Below, piece after piece: positions 43,486 through 53,002 of a stretch of 64,000 nt of DNA. The notes under the pieces are model-generated. The model worked only from the letters and a program-made list of their open reading frames with translations, ran no database searches and had not been told where the DNA came from. Origin of the DNA: Favolaschia claudopus (lineage: Eukaryota > Basidiomycota > Agaricomycetes > Agaricales > Mycenaceae); assembly GCA_037176885.1 (NCBI GenBank), contig JAWWNJ010000001.1, positions 62,001 to 126,000 on the forward strand, given 5' to 3'. A program made the translations under genes and the position numbers. How positions within the stretch are numbered: position 1 is the stretch's first letter; every line of letters starts with the position of its first letter.

Positions 43486-46400
43486 TCACGGTTGAACCTT
43501 TCTCCGAGATGACCGACGAGGCTGATCTTCGTACGAGACTTCCTTTCGAATCTCGTCTAAGTCCAGTTCCTCGACTTGGTCTTCTTCGAATTCATCTTCC
43601 TGTTCTTCTCCATCGTCTTCGTCCTGTAGCTCCATCCTTGACTTAACGTGAACTTTGCGGAACTGTAAATCTTGACCCGAATATTCATCTGAGTCCTTCA
43701 TCGCAGCCAGTTCGTCAAGTTTTTGCGGAGACAAGTCGATTAAGTCTAGGATAGTTCCTGGCAACTCGAGTTTCTCTCTTTGTTCAAAAGGTATTACTCG
43801 GAATTGAGCTATTTTGCCCTGGAAGACTGAACCGTCAAGTTCGCAACATATATATGCGCCGCCTTTGGCACGTCTAACAACTACCATTGGTCCTAAGTAT
43901 CGAGGGTGCATCTTCCTGTTCAGCGACTTCTCAGTAGTCGTATTCCTGACTAGGACCAGATCGCCTGGTTGGAAGTTATAATCTTTTATCTTCCCGCGAT
44001 TTTCCTCCTCGTACTTTTTGACCATCTTCCGTTTCTCCTCACTAACTCGTTCACGCATTTCCTCCACATGTACTGAGTGCTTGGCGAGTGCTTTAGCTCT
44101 CAAACCAATTAGTTCAGCGGTGGAAATTGGCGCGCCTGGGTATTCTACCAACCAGGTTGCTTCCTCGATGTCCAAAGGTAATATTGGATGAGCGCCGCAC
44201 ACTGCGAAGAATGGAGAACATCCCATTCCTCTTCTTACAGTTATACGGTCCGCCCATAATACTTGAGGGAAGAACCAATACCATTTCTTAACATCACCGC
44301 CGGTTGCCTTGTACAATGATTGCCGGATATCCCAGTGCCCTCTTTCCACAGTTCCGTTCGCCTGGGAATTGTAAGCCGAGATTTTAATTCCAACTACCCC
44401 GTACTTCGAGTTTAACCATTTTAGCGCGGCAATGAACTGCTTGGCATTATCAGTTACAATCCACTCTGGACATCCCCAACGACAGATTACATCCTCGAGC
44501 AAGAACTTGCCGATAGTCTCGGCATCCTCGGATCTCATCGGCCGGCCTTCAACATACCGCGACAAGGAATCCCTCGCCGCTATGGAATACCTGTGACCGT
44601 TCGAGACTTCACCCATTATCATGACATCGGTGTGTATCTTCTGGAAGATGCTTGGAGTCAAGGTAGGTCTCGGCGGGATTTTCAACAGAGCTTTCTGCCT
44701 TTGTTGACATATTTTGCAGGTATTGCAAAACCAAGTCACATCGCGTTCAAGTTCTGGCCACCAAAATCGAAGCTCGATCTGAGAACGAGTCGCGTATATT
44801 CCTCGGTGCCCCAAGGCATTATGCGACGCCCTCATCATGTACATTCGATGTTCCTTCGCGACTACCAATTTATGCATCGAACCTTCTCCTTTCTTATATA
44901 ATTTTCCACCCTTGCTCAAGAAGAAGTATCTGGCGAATTTCATAAATTTCTTGAATTCCTTGTTGTCCATTCCAGTAGGTCTAACAAGAGGACTCTTTAG
45001 CCATTCCTTCACGATCTCGATTCTCTCGTCCTGGGCTATTGCTGCCCCGGATCGGTGATCCTCGACATATTTCTCTCGCTTGTCTGGGTTATTTTTAAGT
45101 TCTAGGTCCGGAAGTAAAGGTTCTCCTCCTTCCACTGATACTATATACTGCGGCATTACAAGTCCTTCGGCCTTGTAAGTCTGGACAACCTTTTCCTGGA
45201 TGGCTTTTTCTTCCGTCCGGGCGACCGTGATTTCATCTTCGAAATCGTCTATCGAGGAGGCAGCTCCTTCCAATCCTTGGAAGTATCCTCCTCGTTCGTC
45301 GATCTCGTCTTTGAACTCGTCGAAGTCGAGGGGTTGTTCACAATTATAGTCCCAATCTTCATGATTTTCCGGGGACGGATTCTGATCCAACCCTTCCTCT
45401 GTATTGGGCCATTCCTCGTCTCCTGGTTGCGCTTTTCTCCGCGACAACCCATCTGGCGGGAAGGTTACTCCTCTGACGTGCTTAAGTTTGAAGTGAAACA
45501 TCAGGATCTGCTCGATCCAACGATTAATCGTCGCGTTTGGTCCCATACCTGGGTTATTTAACATTCCCTTGATATAGAGCGCGTCAGTTTCGACTACTAA
45601 CTTCCTGCATCCCAGAAGCCAATATTGCATTGCCTCTAATGCTCGCTTTAATCCATACAACTCGCGCTTCGGCTGGGAGAACCTGCTTTCCCTCTGGTTC
45701 AAAGTTATTGACGCAAACTTCGCGTAATACTTCTTCAGTTTATCAATAACATCATGTTGATAAATTTGAATCCCAATTGCCATCCATGAAGTGTCCACAG
45801 CAAGTACGATATCGGAGTCCCAGTCGTAATTCAAAGGTTTCAGCGCGGGACATACTTTTATCGCTTCCTTGAGTGCATTCATAGCCGCGACTTGTTCTGG
45901 ACCCCATACGAATTCAACATCATTCCTTAATAACTTCGTAATAGGTCTACAAATTTTTGCGTATCCGTCTATGAACATTCGCAGAACCCCAGTTGTACCT
46001 AGGAATTGCCTTACGCCAGAGACATCCTCGAGAGGTCCCCATCGAACAATAACTCCAATACGGTCAGTTCCTGGTCTTCTGCCTTCAAACGAGCAAATGT
46101 GTCCAACTACCGCGAAGACGTCCCAACATAGTATACTCTTCATACCTGAGAACGTTCCTCCACTATACTTGAGCCGCTGAATTACGCGATTCAGGTTCAA
46201 GAAGTGTTCCCAAATAAACCTCCTAATTCCGGGGTTCTCGGGTATAGTCTCATATTTTCCGTCTTTATCCTGATATCGAGTTCCCCCTCCTCTGATTGGT
46301 ACATCATCGATGTAGGGAATCGTTACATGCGGGATTTCATCCCTTAATATATATGTGACGTCGTCATGAAATATTGGAACCGAGTTCGTCCACCCTTGAG

Positions 46401-47613
46401 GAAGCTTGACTAATCGAAGCGCGCCAAAAGGTGTTTGGAACGTTGTAAAGTCCCTTGACCCTTCCGCTATGTCTCGATGATCATATCCTGAGTACAAGTC
46501 GAGGCATCCCCCACATGCTCTTCCAGCGAAGTGGTCTGCCAATTCATCTGTCGCGGGAGGCACTCCTGAGTGAGCGATGGTTACCGCGTTTAGCGGTTCC
46601 AAGGCATGTACCAAGCGAATGCTCTTCCCATCCTTCTTCACAACTCCGAAGAATTTACTCCGGTACGAGGAATTTGAAGGCTCATAGACCCCCGCGTCTA
46701 GCTTCTTCTTTATAACCTTACAAAATTCCTCGAGTTGCCCGCGCGGAATTGGGATACTTCTTTCTACCCAAGTCTCGTGCTCGATTACAGGAAACTCGAC
46801 GGGAGGGAAGAATTCATGTTTGAAACTGCCTCGTTCAGAGTCGTCCCAAGCGAATCCCGCCTCTTGTTTCATCATTAAATCGTGCATGAGCTTCCGCTCT
46901 TCTTCCCAAAGGAAATCCCCTTCATGCTGCTTATCTATCATCTCCTTCCTTTCAGCGGTATACCTTCCAGTAGGTACGAAGTCCGCTGGTTTCGGATTTA
47001 ATGGCGGCATGTCCGCTAGAGGATCTCCAATTATCTCGCGCTTGATTCTATATTTCTCTGGGAGTTCTGTATAGACTGGTCGGATTTTCAATCCTACTGG
47101 TTTATACTTCTTGCCTGCGAGAACCGAAACCTTTGGTACTTCTTCCCTGACTTCTTCCGGACAAGTGCTACAAGGTTCTGGAGATATAAAATCCGCCGAG
47201 GCGCAACACCCACACCTTATTCCTTGAGTAAAGGAATGTACTTTCCTTATCTCTACTGGTGTCTTGGTGCGCGGACCTTCTTCGGGCTTCTCGGGGATGT
47301 TCGATTCCCCTTGTACCTCGATTTCTGGTCCTTCCCTGGTACTCCAAGTAAAGACACCGTATTTCTTGGTTGTCTTATTCTTCTCAAGCTTCTTACCCTT
47401 GCGGGTCTTCTGCCTAAATTCTTGGAACAAAGTCTGCGCTCTCCTGTCTCTTTTCATTGCCCTCGACCCAGTTGACGCGCTAATATACGCCTCCTGAATC
47501 TCTGTCTCATCAAATGTAAGCCCTCTCGGCTTAAAATACCCCTCGATTTCTAACTCCTTATTCTCATTAAATCCAAGTTTTAGCGCCACTTCTCCTCGTT
47601 CTTGCAGATGCAC
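43486..47613 (-). CDS. pol: Pol: reverse transcriptase, RNase H, integrase
   Basis: Open frame of about 1375 codons on the minus strand. In order: a linker with two CxxC pairs (CGCCASADF and CSTC), a reverse transcriptase with LDLYSGYDHR, LPQGWTNSV and the YIDD catalytic motif, and RNase H (DIVLAVDTSW, VETDALYIKG). The integrase follows with its HHCC zinc domain (HNALGH ... CNTCKIC), catalytic D (HTDVMIMGE), D (VTDNAKQF) and E (ANGTVERGH). The C-terminal extension is acidic and no chromodomain is recognisable. The frame is -1 relative to pro: it is open upstream to about 47640 and overlaps the pro stop, so expression by frameshifting is likely rather than a separate start. No internal stops are seen, so this copy could be active. 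Confidence 0.92.
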   Translation of the reverse strand: MHLQERGEVALKLGFNENKELEIEGYFKPRGLTFDETEIQEAYISASTGSRAMKRDRRAQTLFQEFRQKTRKGKKLEKNKTTKKYGVFTWSTREGPEIEVQGESNIPEKPEEGPRTKTPVEIRKVHSFTQGIRCGCCASADFISPEPCSTCPEEVREEVPKVSVLAGKKYKPVGLKIRPVYTELPEKYRIKREIIGDPLADMPPLNPKPADFVPTGRYTAERKEMIDKQHEGDFLWEEERKLMHDLMMKQEAGFAWDDSERGSFKHEFFPPVEFPVIEHETWVERSIPIPRGQLEEFCKVIKKKLDAGVYEPSNSSYRSKFFGVVKKDGKSIRLVHALEPLNAVTIAHSGVPPATDELADHFAGRACGGCLDLYSGYDHRDIAEGSRDFTTFQTPFGALRLVKLPQGWTNSVPIFHDDVTYILRDEIPHVTIPYIDDVPIRGGGTRYQDKDGKYETIPENPGIRRFIWEHFLNLNRVIQRLKYSGGTFSGMKSILCWDVFAVVGHICSFEGRRPGTDRIGVIVRWGPLEDVSGVRQFLGTTGVLRMFIDGYAKICRPITKLLRNDVEFVWGPEQVAAMNALKEAIKVCPALKPLNYDWDSDIVLAVDTSWMAIGIQIYQHDVIDKLKKYYAKFASITLNQRESRFSQPKRELYGLKRALEAMQYWLLGCRKLVVETDALYIKGMLNNPGMGPNATINRWIEQILMFHFKLKHVRGVTFPPDGLSRRKAQPGDEEWPNTEEGLDQNPSPENHEDWDYNCEQPLDFDEFKDEIDERGGYFQGLEGAASSIDDFEDEITVARTEEKAIQEKVVQTYKAEGLVMPQYIVSVEGGEPLLPDLELKNNPDKREKYVEDHRSGAAIAQDERIEIVKEWLKSPLVRPTGMDNKEFKKFMKFARYFFLSKGGKLYKKGEGSMHKLVVAKEHRMYMMRASHNALGHRGIYATRSQIELRFWWPELERDVTWFCNTCKICQQRQKALLKIPPRPTLTPSIFQKIHTDVMIMGEVSNGHRYSIAARDSLSRYVEGRPMRSEDAETIGKFLLEDVICRWGCPEWIVTDNAKQFIAALKWLNSKYGVVGIKISAYNSQANGTVERGHWDIRQSLYKATGGDVKKWYWFFPQVLWADRITVRRGMGCSPFFAVCGAHPILPLDIEEATWLVEYPGAPISTAELIGLRAKALAKHSVHVEEMRERVSEEKRKMVKKYEEENRGKIKDYNFQPGDLVLVRNTTTEKSLNRKMHPRYLGPMVVVRRAKGGAYICCELDGSVFQGKIAQFRVIPFEQREKLELPGTILDLIDLSPQKLDELAAMKDSDEYSGQDLQFRKVHVKSRMELQDEDDGEEQEDEFEEDQVEELDLDEIRKEVSYEDQPRRSSRRKVQP

Positions 47614-48860
47614 TAAGTCATCGAAGTTAGGCGAAAAACCTGCTCCGCTTTATCTGGGTCAGCAGTTCCACCCGATTCCTCATCCTCGACTTCCTCAACC
47701 GTGACTCGAGATTGCTTTGTAGAACTTTTCTCTCGTCCACGAGGAAACGTAGGCATCGAACACCTCTTTCCTGTGTTGGGATCTTTCAAGGTAACCGTCT
47801 GAGAATCATTCCTGCCATTATTTACTTGGCATTCAGTTAGAATCTCAAAGGGTCTTCCCAAAAGGACCTTATACGCCGGACCTCGAATTATATGTACTTG
47901 TAGATAGACAGTCATGTCCCCGAATTTGAAGGGAACATTCTTGGCTAACCCAACCGTCCGTTCGATACTTTTATTCGCGCTTTCCATGTGTACAATAATG
48001 TCTGGATCCCAGGATAATTTTAACAGATTAGCCGTCTCGAGAGACATTGACACAACCTGCGATCCCGAGTCCATAACACATTCTACTCGCGCCTGCTTAT
48101 TTATAGTCGGGAATATTACCCTTAAATTGGCAGAGTCGCGCGCTACGAATATTGGCCTCTTCTCGTCTGTATAGATTTGCCTAGGCCTTTCACCCGGCTC
48201 GAGATTCTCCAAATATTGAAGGTAGGGGTCCAACACAGTGACCGCTCCTTGTGGTACTTCTTCGGTGGTCTGGTTTTGAATAAACACAGAGTTCAACGGA
48301 GGTAGTTCGCTCAGGCTAAGTGCGTCATACTCCAGTTGCGGTTCCTCTTCTTCATCCTCGAAAGGTAGGGCCTGTTCAATTTCATCTGCGAACATAACTT
48401 TCTTAACCGCGTCCCTAGGAACTGGCTTTCTAACTTTAGTTACGTCGCGTTTAATATTTGCCCTAACTTCCGGCGAAACTCCCACTAAGTCTCGCACATC
48501 CAAAGTTACTTCTGTACGAAGTATCTTATCAGCGACCTTCCTTCCTAGACCTTCTCTCTGGACAGGGGCCCTAACTTGATACTCCCGCGGCTCGACTTCC
48601 GTGGTTTGTTGTTCTAAATCAACCAGTTGATTTTCTGTTCGATTTCTAACCGGCGGAACCGATACATAAGGAAGTTCGACATAAGCCCTGTTTTCTACGG
48701 GTCTTTTGTCTTTGTCGCGCCTATCTTCAGACTCGACTTCCTCAGCCGCTTTGCTTCTCCAATCTTTGTCTTTATCAGCCCGACCTTTTTCTTTCCGGCT
48801 CTCAAGGGGCTTAGCACTGTCGGATTTTTGATGGCTCACCCCTATCCCTGAGCTCTTCAA
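47613..48860 (-). CDS. pro: Pro: retropepsin-type aspartic protease with long acidic/basic N-terminal region
   Basis: About 415 codons in the -1 frame relative to gag, starting right at the gag stop. The protease core has VMDSGSQVVSM (the catalytic DSG) and KVLLGRPFEI near the end, as in Ty3/gypsy proteases. The first 180 residues are charged (Lys/Arg/Glu/Asp) with no known fold. It has no ATG at its beginning, which supports synthesis as a gag-pro fusion. It ends with TAG at 47615-47613, where the pol frame takes over by another -1 shift. Confidence 0.85.
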   Translation of the reverse strand: MKSSGIGVSHQKSDSAKPLESRKEKGRADKDKDWRSKAAEEVESEDRRDKDKRPVENRAYVELPYVSVPPVRNRTENQLVDLEQQTTEVEPREYQVRAPVQREGLGRKVADKILRTEVTLDVRDLVGVSPEVRANIKRDVTKVRKPVPRDAVKKVMFADEIEQALPFEDEEEEPQLEYDALSLSELPPLNSVFIQNQTTEEVPQGAVTVLDPYLQYLENLEPGERPRQIYTDEKRPIFVARDSANLRVIFPTINKQARVECVMDSGSQVVSMSLETANLLKLSWDPDIIVHMESANKSIERTVGLAKNVPFKFGDMTVYLQVHIIRGPAYKVLLGRPFEILTECQVNNGRNDSQTVTLKDPNTGKRCSMPTFPRGREKSSTKQSRVTVEEVEDEESGGTADPDKAEQVFRLTSMT

Positions 48861-48866
48861 AAATTT
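48857..48866 (-). other. -1 ribosomal frameshift site at the gag stop
   Basis: Minus strand reads CCA AAT TTT TGA in the gag frame. A-AAT-TTT (48866-48860) is a canonical X-XXY-YYZ heptamer ending immediately at the stop. A -1 slip continues TTG AAG AGC, which is exactly the pro frame. I did not establish a downstream RNA structure. Confidence 0.75.
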
Positions 48867-50362
48867 GGTCCGGGCTTTCCTTGACTCTGATTCCTCGTCT
48901 GAGCAAATTGCTCTTGAGTCGCGGGAAGTTCTCCCGCTTGTAAACCTCTCATTATCAAGGTTTGGAATATCCCGTTCATGTCGAGATTATTCCCGGCCAA
49001 AGGCATTGTCTGACTTTGGGCCATATAGGTGGGTTGAACCACCTGTGGGACTTGATTTTGACCAGTAAGCTGTTGTTCAGCTTTCTGAAGTTTTACTTTC
49101 AGAGTCTTTATCTCGTCCATAGCCAACTCTTGGTCCCATCCGGTAGAGGTATCATTCTCGGAATTATAGAACGATTCGTAGGTAGCCTGCCAGTTTTGGC
49201 CAACCGCCTTGTTCTTCCAATAATTTTCTACCCTCTGTTTCTGGCTTCCTTGACCGTGAGGAATGAAGTTCCCGTCCCCAAGCTTATGGCTTCCGTTCTC
49301 TATTACTAGATGCCCCTTTTTGATGTGTTCATCTTTGTACGGGCAATCTCGTGAATAGTGTCCGGTTTCTTCGCAATAGAAACATTTCACTTCTCCTCTG
49401 CGTTCCTGCCTTTCGAACGGAGGACCTTGTCGAGATTGGTTCTGCGTGTTATACGCGTAACTCTGTCGCGGATATTCGCGTTGAGTCTGATGCGGAGGAG
49501 GATCTTTAACAAAATTTTGCAAAGTCTTTAACACTTCATCGTGCCGCAATTCTCCTGACCTCTGTATGAGAGCATATTGATCTCGGAGTTGAGCAATCGC
49601 TCCATTAATTTCCTCGATCTTTTCTTCATACGGTTCGACTTTGACCATTGGTGTTATCGCTGTTTGCTTAGCTTCCGAGTCTATTTTCAACGACGGAGCT
49701 TTGTGCTGTTTAGAGGCCAGAGTTTCGGCGAGCTTTATTAACTCTTCCAATTTTATTGGATCCTCCTTGCGATCATCACTGTCCTTGTCCGCGACTCCTG
49801 CAAGCGCTGGGAATTGAGTCTTAATTAACATGGTACTGTCAATTGACCCTCGAAGAGTCGTAGCAAAGCTCGACTCCAGAGTTCCCAAATACTGCTCACA
49901 TGCGACCTGGTTAGTCATTAACGCAGGCGCGACGTATAATTTCTTGACCTCTCTCAAGAATTCTATGCCGAATCTTCTAAGACGTCCTTCTTCGGTAACC
50001 GCTATCCCACGGTTGCGTCGACATAATTGCCTCAAAAGTTCAACAGTCCCAGCGCGCTCCGATTTGATTTCTGGGTAACTGAGATAAACTTCACTAAGGA
50101 AGTCATCGTAGGTACCAGTCTCATATTTACTGAGCGTCCGCCAGACGTCTTTCTTTTTCTTAGGCAAGTAATTGGTGATCTGGAGTTTCTTTTCCTTATC
50201 ATCCGTGATTCCTCCTAACTCGAAGATTTGTCCAACATGATCCACGAAGGTCATAAGATCCTCATAGTCGTCTGTTGTAAATTTCGGAGCATTGGAATCC
50301 CAGGCATGAGGGACTTTGAAACTCGCGATCCGTCTTTCCGTTCTATCTTGTTGATCCGCCAT
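48857..50362 (-). CDS. gag: Gag with CCHC zinc knuckle
   Basis: 501 codons from the ATG at 50362. The N-terminal two thirds is a helical capsid-like region (Retrotrans_gag type, e.g. VWRTLSKYETGTYDDFLSEV). Around residue 330 a single knuckle, CFYCEETGHYSRDC (C-X2-C-X4-H-X4-C), binds RNA. A Gln-rich tail follows. It forms the virus-like particle in which reverse transcription occurs. The stop TGA at 48859-48857 is directly preceded by the slippery heptamer A-AAT-TTT. Confidence 0.9.
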   Translation of the reverse strand: MADQQDRTERRIASFKVPHAWDSNAPKFTTDDYEDLMTFVDHVGQIFELGGITDDKEKKLQITNYLPKKKKDVWRTLSKYETGTYDDFLSEVYLSYPEIKSERAGTVELLRQLCRRNRGIAVTEEGRLRRFGIEFLREVKKLYVAPALMTNQVACEQYLGTLESSFATTLRGSIDSTMLIKTQFPALAGVADKDSDDRKEDPIKLEELIKLAETLASKQHKAPSLKIDSEAKQTAITPMVKVEPYEEKIEEINGAIAQLRDQYALIQRSGELRHDEVLKTLQNFVKDPPPHQTQREYPRQSYAYNTQNQSRQGPPFERQERRGEVKCFYCEETGHYSRDCPYKDEHIKKGHLVIENGSHKLGDGNFIPHGQGSQKQRVENYWKNKAVGQNWQATYESFYNSENDTSTGWDQELAMDEIKTLKVKLQKAEQQLTGQNQVPQVVQPTYMAQSQTMPLAGNNLDMNGIFQTLIMRGLQAGELPATQEQFAQTRNQSQGKPGPNF

Positions 50363-50901
50363 TCTGCCTCGACTTAAATCTTCTGAACCTAGAGTCTGAG
50401 AACTGTTCTGCGAGTCGAGATTATCTCTTCTCTCAATGGTAGATTCCTGGCTCGTTTGTGGTTGTGAAGAAGAAGCCGTGCTTATTTCTTGATACGCTTT
50501 TGCTCGAGCAGAGGTTTTGCTTTTAACTTCGGCTCTACCTTGTTCAGCAGGCGTTTGTGATTTTGCCTTCCTCTTTGAAGGCAGGCGAGGTAACTCTTGT
50601 GGAGTTCTATGCCTGTCGGAACGTCTGTGTAGTGGCTTTGGAAAACCAGTTGAAGATTGTTCCCCGTCTCCCGAAATCTCGAAAGACTCCAGTTACAAAG
50701 TGTCTGTGTTCTAGTTTTACTGAATCTAAGATCCAGTTGCGACTTTTCTTGTCCAAGTCGCGCTTCGAAGCCTAAAGAGCTCTCCGAAGTATATGCCCGA
50801 GTCGCGGCTAGAATTTAGCGCGCCTTTGTAGCAAATCTAGTTCCAAAAGCCAATAGGCCTTGAATGTATAAATTACTTCTATGAAGTAATAGCCAAATGA
50901 A

Positions 50902-50920
50902 CCCCTCGCGGTGGGCTCCA
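50902..50920 (-). other. tRNA primer-binding site
   Basis: Two bases inside the 5' LTR the minus strand reads TGGAGCCCACCGCGAGGGG. It starts with TGG, the complement of a tRNA CCA end, and would pair with a tRNA ending CCCCTCGCGGTGGGCTCCA. I cannot name the tRNA with confidence. Confidence 0.75.
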
Positions 50921-50922
50921 GA

Positions 50923-52348
50923 TGAAACGCTTGCTATTGGTTTACTGTATAACTTTATTCGTAGAGATAATAAATCCCTTCAAACAAAATCCACACAACT
51001 TCAGCTTCGCGTGCGAGTCGGGGTTCCAGTAACGTATCTACTGTGGCAATCTGACTATATTCCTCAATCCGAGGATATATGTTATACAATTCAAGGTGTC
51101 TTGACTCGATTAAACTTGCTTTGAGTTGGCGCGACTCGATCCTATTTGAGCCTCTCGAACTCAGGACTTAGTCTTTCGCAATGTCGGTTGGTTGTAGGAG
51201 TCTAGGTAATTTATCTTGTTCAAGTTTCCTTTCAATCCGTTGGAATATGGCACTTGACTGTTAAGTCGCGCTTAATCCCTTGTACTCGCGTTTCCCTTGT
51301 CTCAGAATTCCGTTTCACGCGTATGGTTCCCGTTCAAATTCACTTAGTTCACGCGTTTAACAAATCTCTGATCAAATCACAAGTCCAATTTATAGATTGA
51401 AAACAAAACAGAAAACTAGTTAAGTTCCCTGGGTTGTCCCACTGGATGTGAACACTCTTTACTGAACGTGCGGCTGGTAGCTTACACGGACAATCAAGGA
51501 GGGAGCAATCCACTGGAGCCCAGCTAATAATTTACAGGCTTTATATACTACGCTCGAATAAATATTTACATCTCAATTGGGTATCTACCTACGTGTCCTG
51601 GTACGTGTATTGTCCTTATTTAGCAGACGAGGCTGTTAAGTCACGCCTGTGTGTCGTGGTGGCACGCGCGAGTAACGTGTAAGTACACGAGGAGTCACTA
51701 TCGCATTTATCGCGTCGATCCCTCGTGATGGTCACGTGTGCGTGATGGATCCTCTCGATCCTTGACTCGATACTGGCTTCTATCCCACTCATCGCGGCTA
51801 GCCTTTCGAGGATACGAATGTTCCTGCTACGTGCCTCGCCTCGAGGTAAGGTCCTTCCGGTCCTTGCCAGAACTTCTAATTCGTCTTGAGTAGAGAAATC
51901 TCTTCAAGATCATTGATCCTATGATGATCCGCTCTTCGGCATCTTCGGCAATCCTTCTGCCGCTACTCGGTTTCCCTTGGTTCGTCGTTCCGCGACTCGA
52001 ATCCCTTGATCTTGGCCTAGGCGCGCTGCCTAAGTATTCCCCCAATGTTATCCCATGTTCCTTGATGTCCCCTTAGGTCCCAATTCAATTGGTAGAATGG
52101 TTGGACTTAGAAGAGGGATTGTTATCCTTGACTACCGTGTACGAGTACCCATTTCTGGATAATCATAAGTCGTAGACAAGTCTAGCTTTCCTTGCATCAT
52201 CTAGTTAACAGCGCGGGCACGCTTTAACCCTCCGAGATATATTCCAAGAGATGTTCCTATATTCCTCTTAGTTCAAACACGCGTTATATAATATTAAACA
52301 TGTTCAAAAATTGAGAAAACACGGGGTGTTTTCATCCCAGGCCTATCA
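50923..52348 (-). repeat. 5' LTR of the retrotransposon
   Basis: 1426 bp, aligned along its length to 33072-34499. It abuts the interior of a MITE fragment at 52349. Confidence 0.93.
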
Positions 52349-53002
52349 ACGGGTGACACCCCGTGAACCTTTGGTCGAAAGTATACAGTACAAAGCCCGT
52401 GGACAACGGACACGGCACTTGCCGGCTTAGTGTTCCCGGCACCCTTGAGCTTCACGCACATACGGACGCCGCTGGTCTCAAGTTTCAACTTGGAAGAACC
52501 TTAGTCCACATACACCTTTCATTCCTCAAAATTACTGTAACTGCTATCTGCATGTTCGAATTACGGTGAATGATACCGTATACGGAAATGGTATGTATGC
52601 GAAGATCCCGGATCCTGTGCCGCGAGGGCTGAAATAGATACATCTGATTCTTTTTGTTCCTGTGTTCACAGCCTTTAATTATAAGTACAAGGGCTCAGAC
52701 ACTGGACAACGTACCACTCAAAGGCGCCATCTTCTGTAACGGTTGGGACTGTGCCGGCTTTGACTCGATATTCTTTGGTTCTTGTTCTCGGTATGTGGTT
52801 CCCTTTGTGAGTTATTTGACTCAGAGATTCCCTTGTTCCACATTAGTAGATGCATTAGATTATAAGTAGCTGGTGGTTTTGTGAGTAGTATTTAGTTTTC
52901 TGGGATTCGACACTTCCTCCAGTCATCTCGGAGTGAAGTCAGTGACTTTTGAAGTCTCTATCACCCCATCGCGGATCTCACATCTTCCCTCTTACCACCA
53001 CC

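Larger units (their letters stand above)
33072..52348 (-). mobile_element. Giant Ty3/gypsy LTR retrotransposon (19.3 kb) with antisense genes
   Basis: Two direct LTRs (33072-34499 and 50923-52348) start TGAAAC and end CTATCA on the plus strand. Coding for gag, pro and pol is on the minus strand, so 50923-52348 is the 5' LTR. A PBS lies just inside it and a purine tract just inside the 3' LTR. The order protease, reverse transcriptase, RNase H, integrase places it in Ty3/gypsy. About 9 kb between pol and the 3' LTR carry three plus-strand spliced genes and a nested 1967-bp DNA transposon. The LTRs differ at about 38 positions (near 2.7 percent). The flanks (CCGG left, ACGGG right) do not form a target-site duplication. 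Confidence 0.93.

Noticed and set aside
33072..52348. Target-site duplication around the retrotransposon
   Set aside because: The bases on the two sides (CCGG and ACGGG) differ, and both empty sites are visible elsewhere in the window and do not agree.
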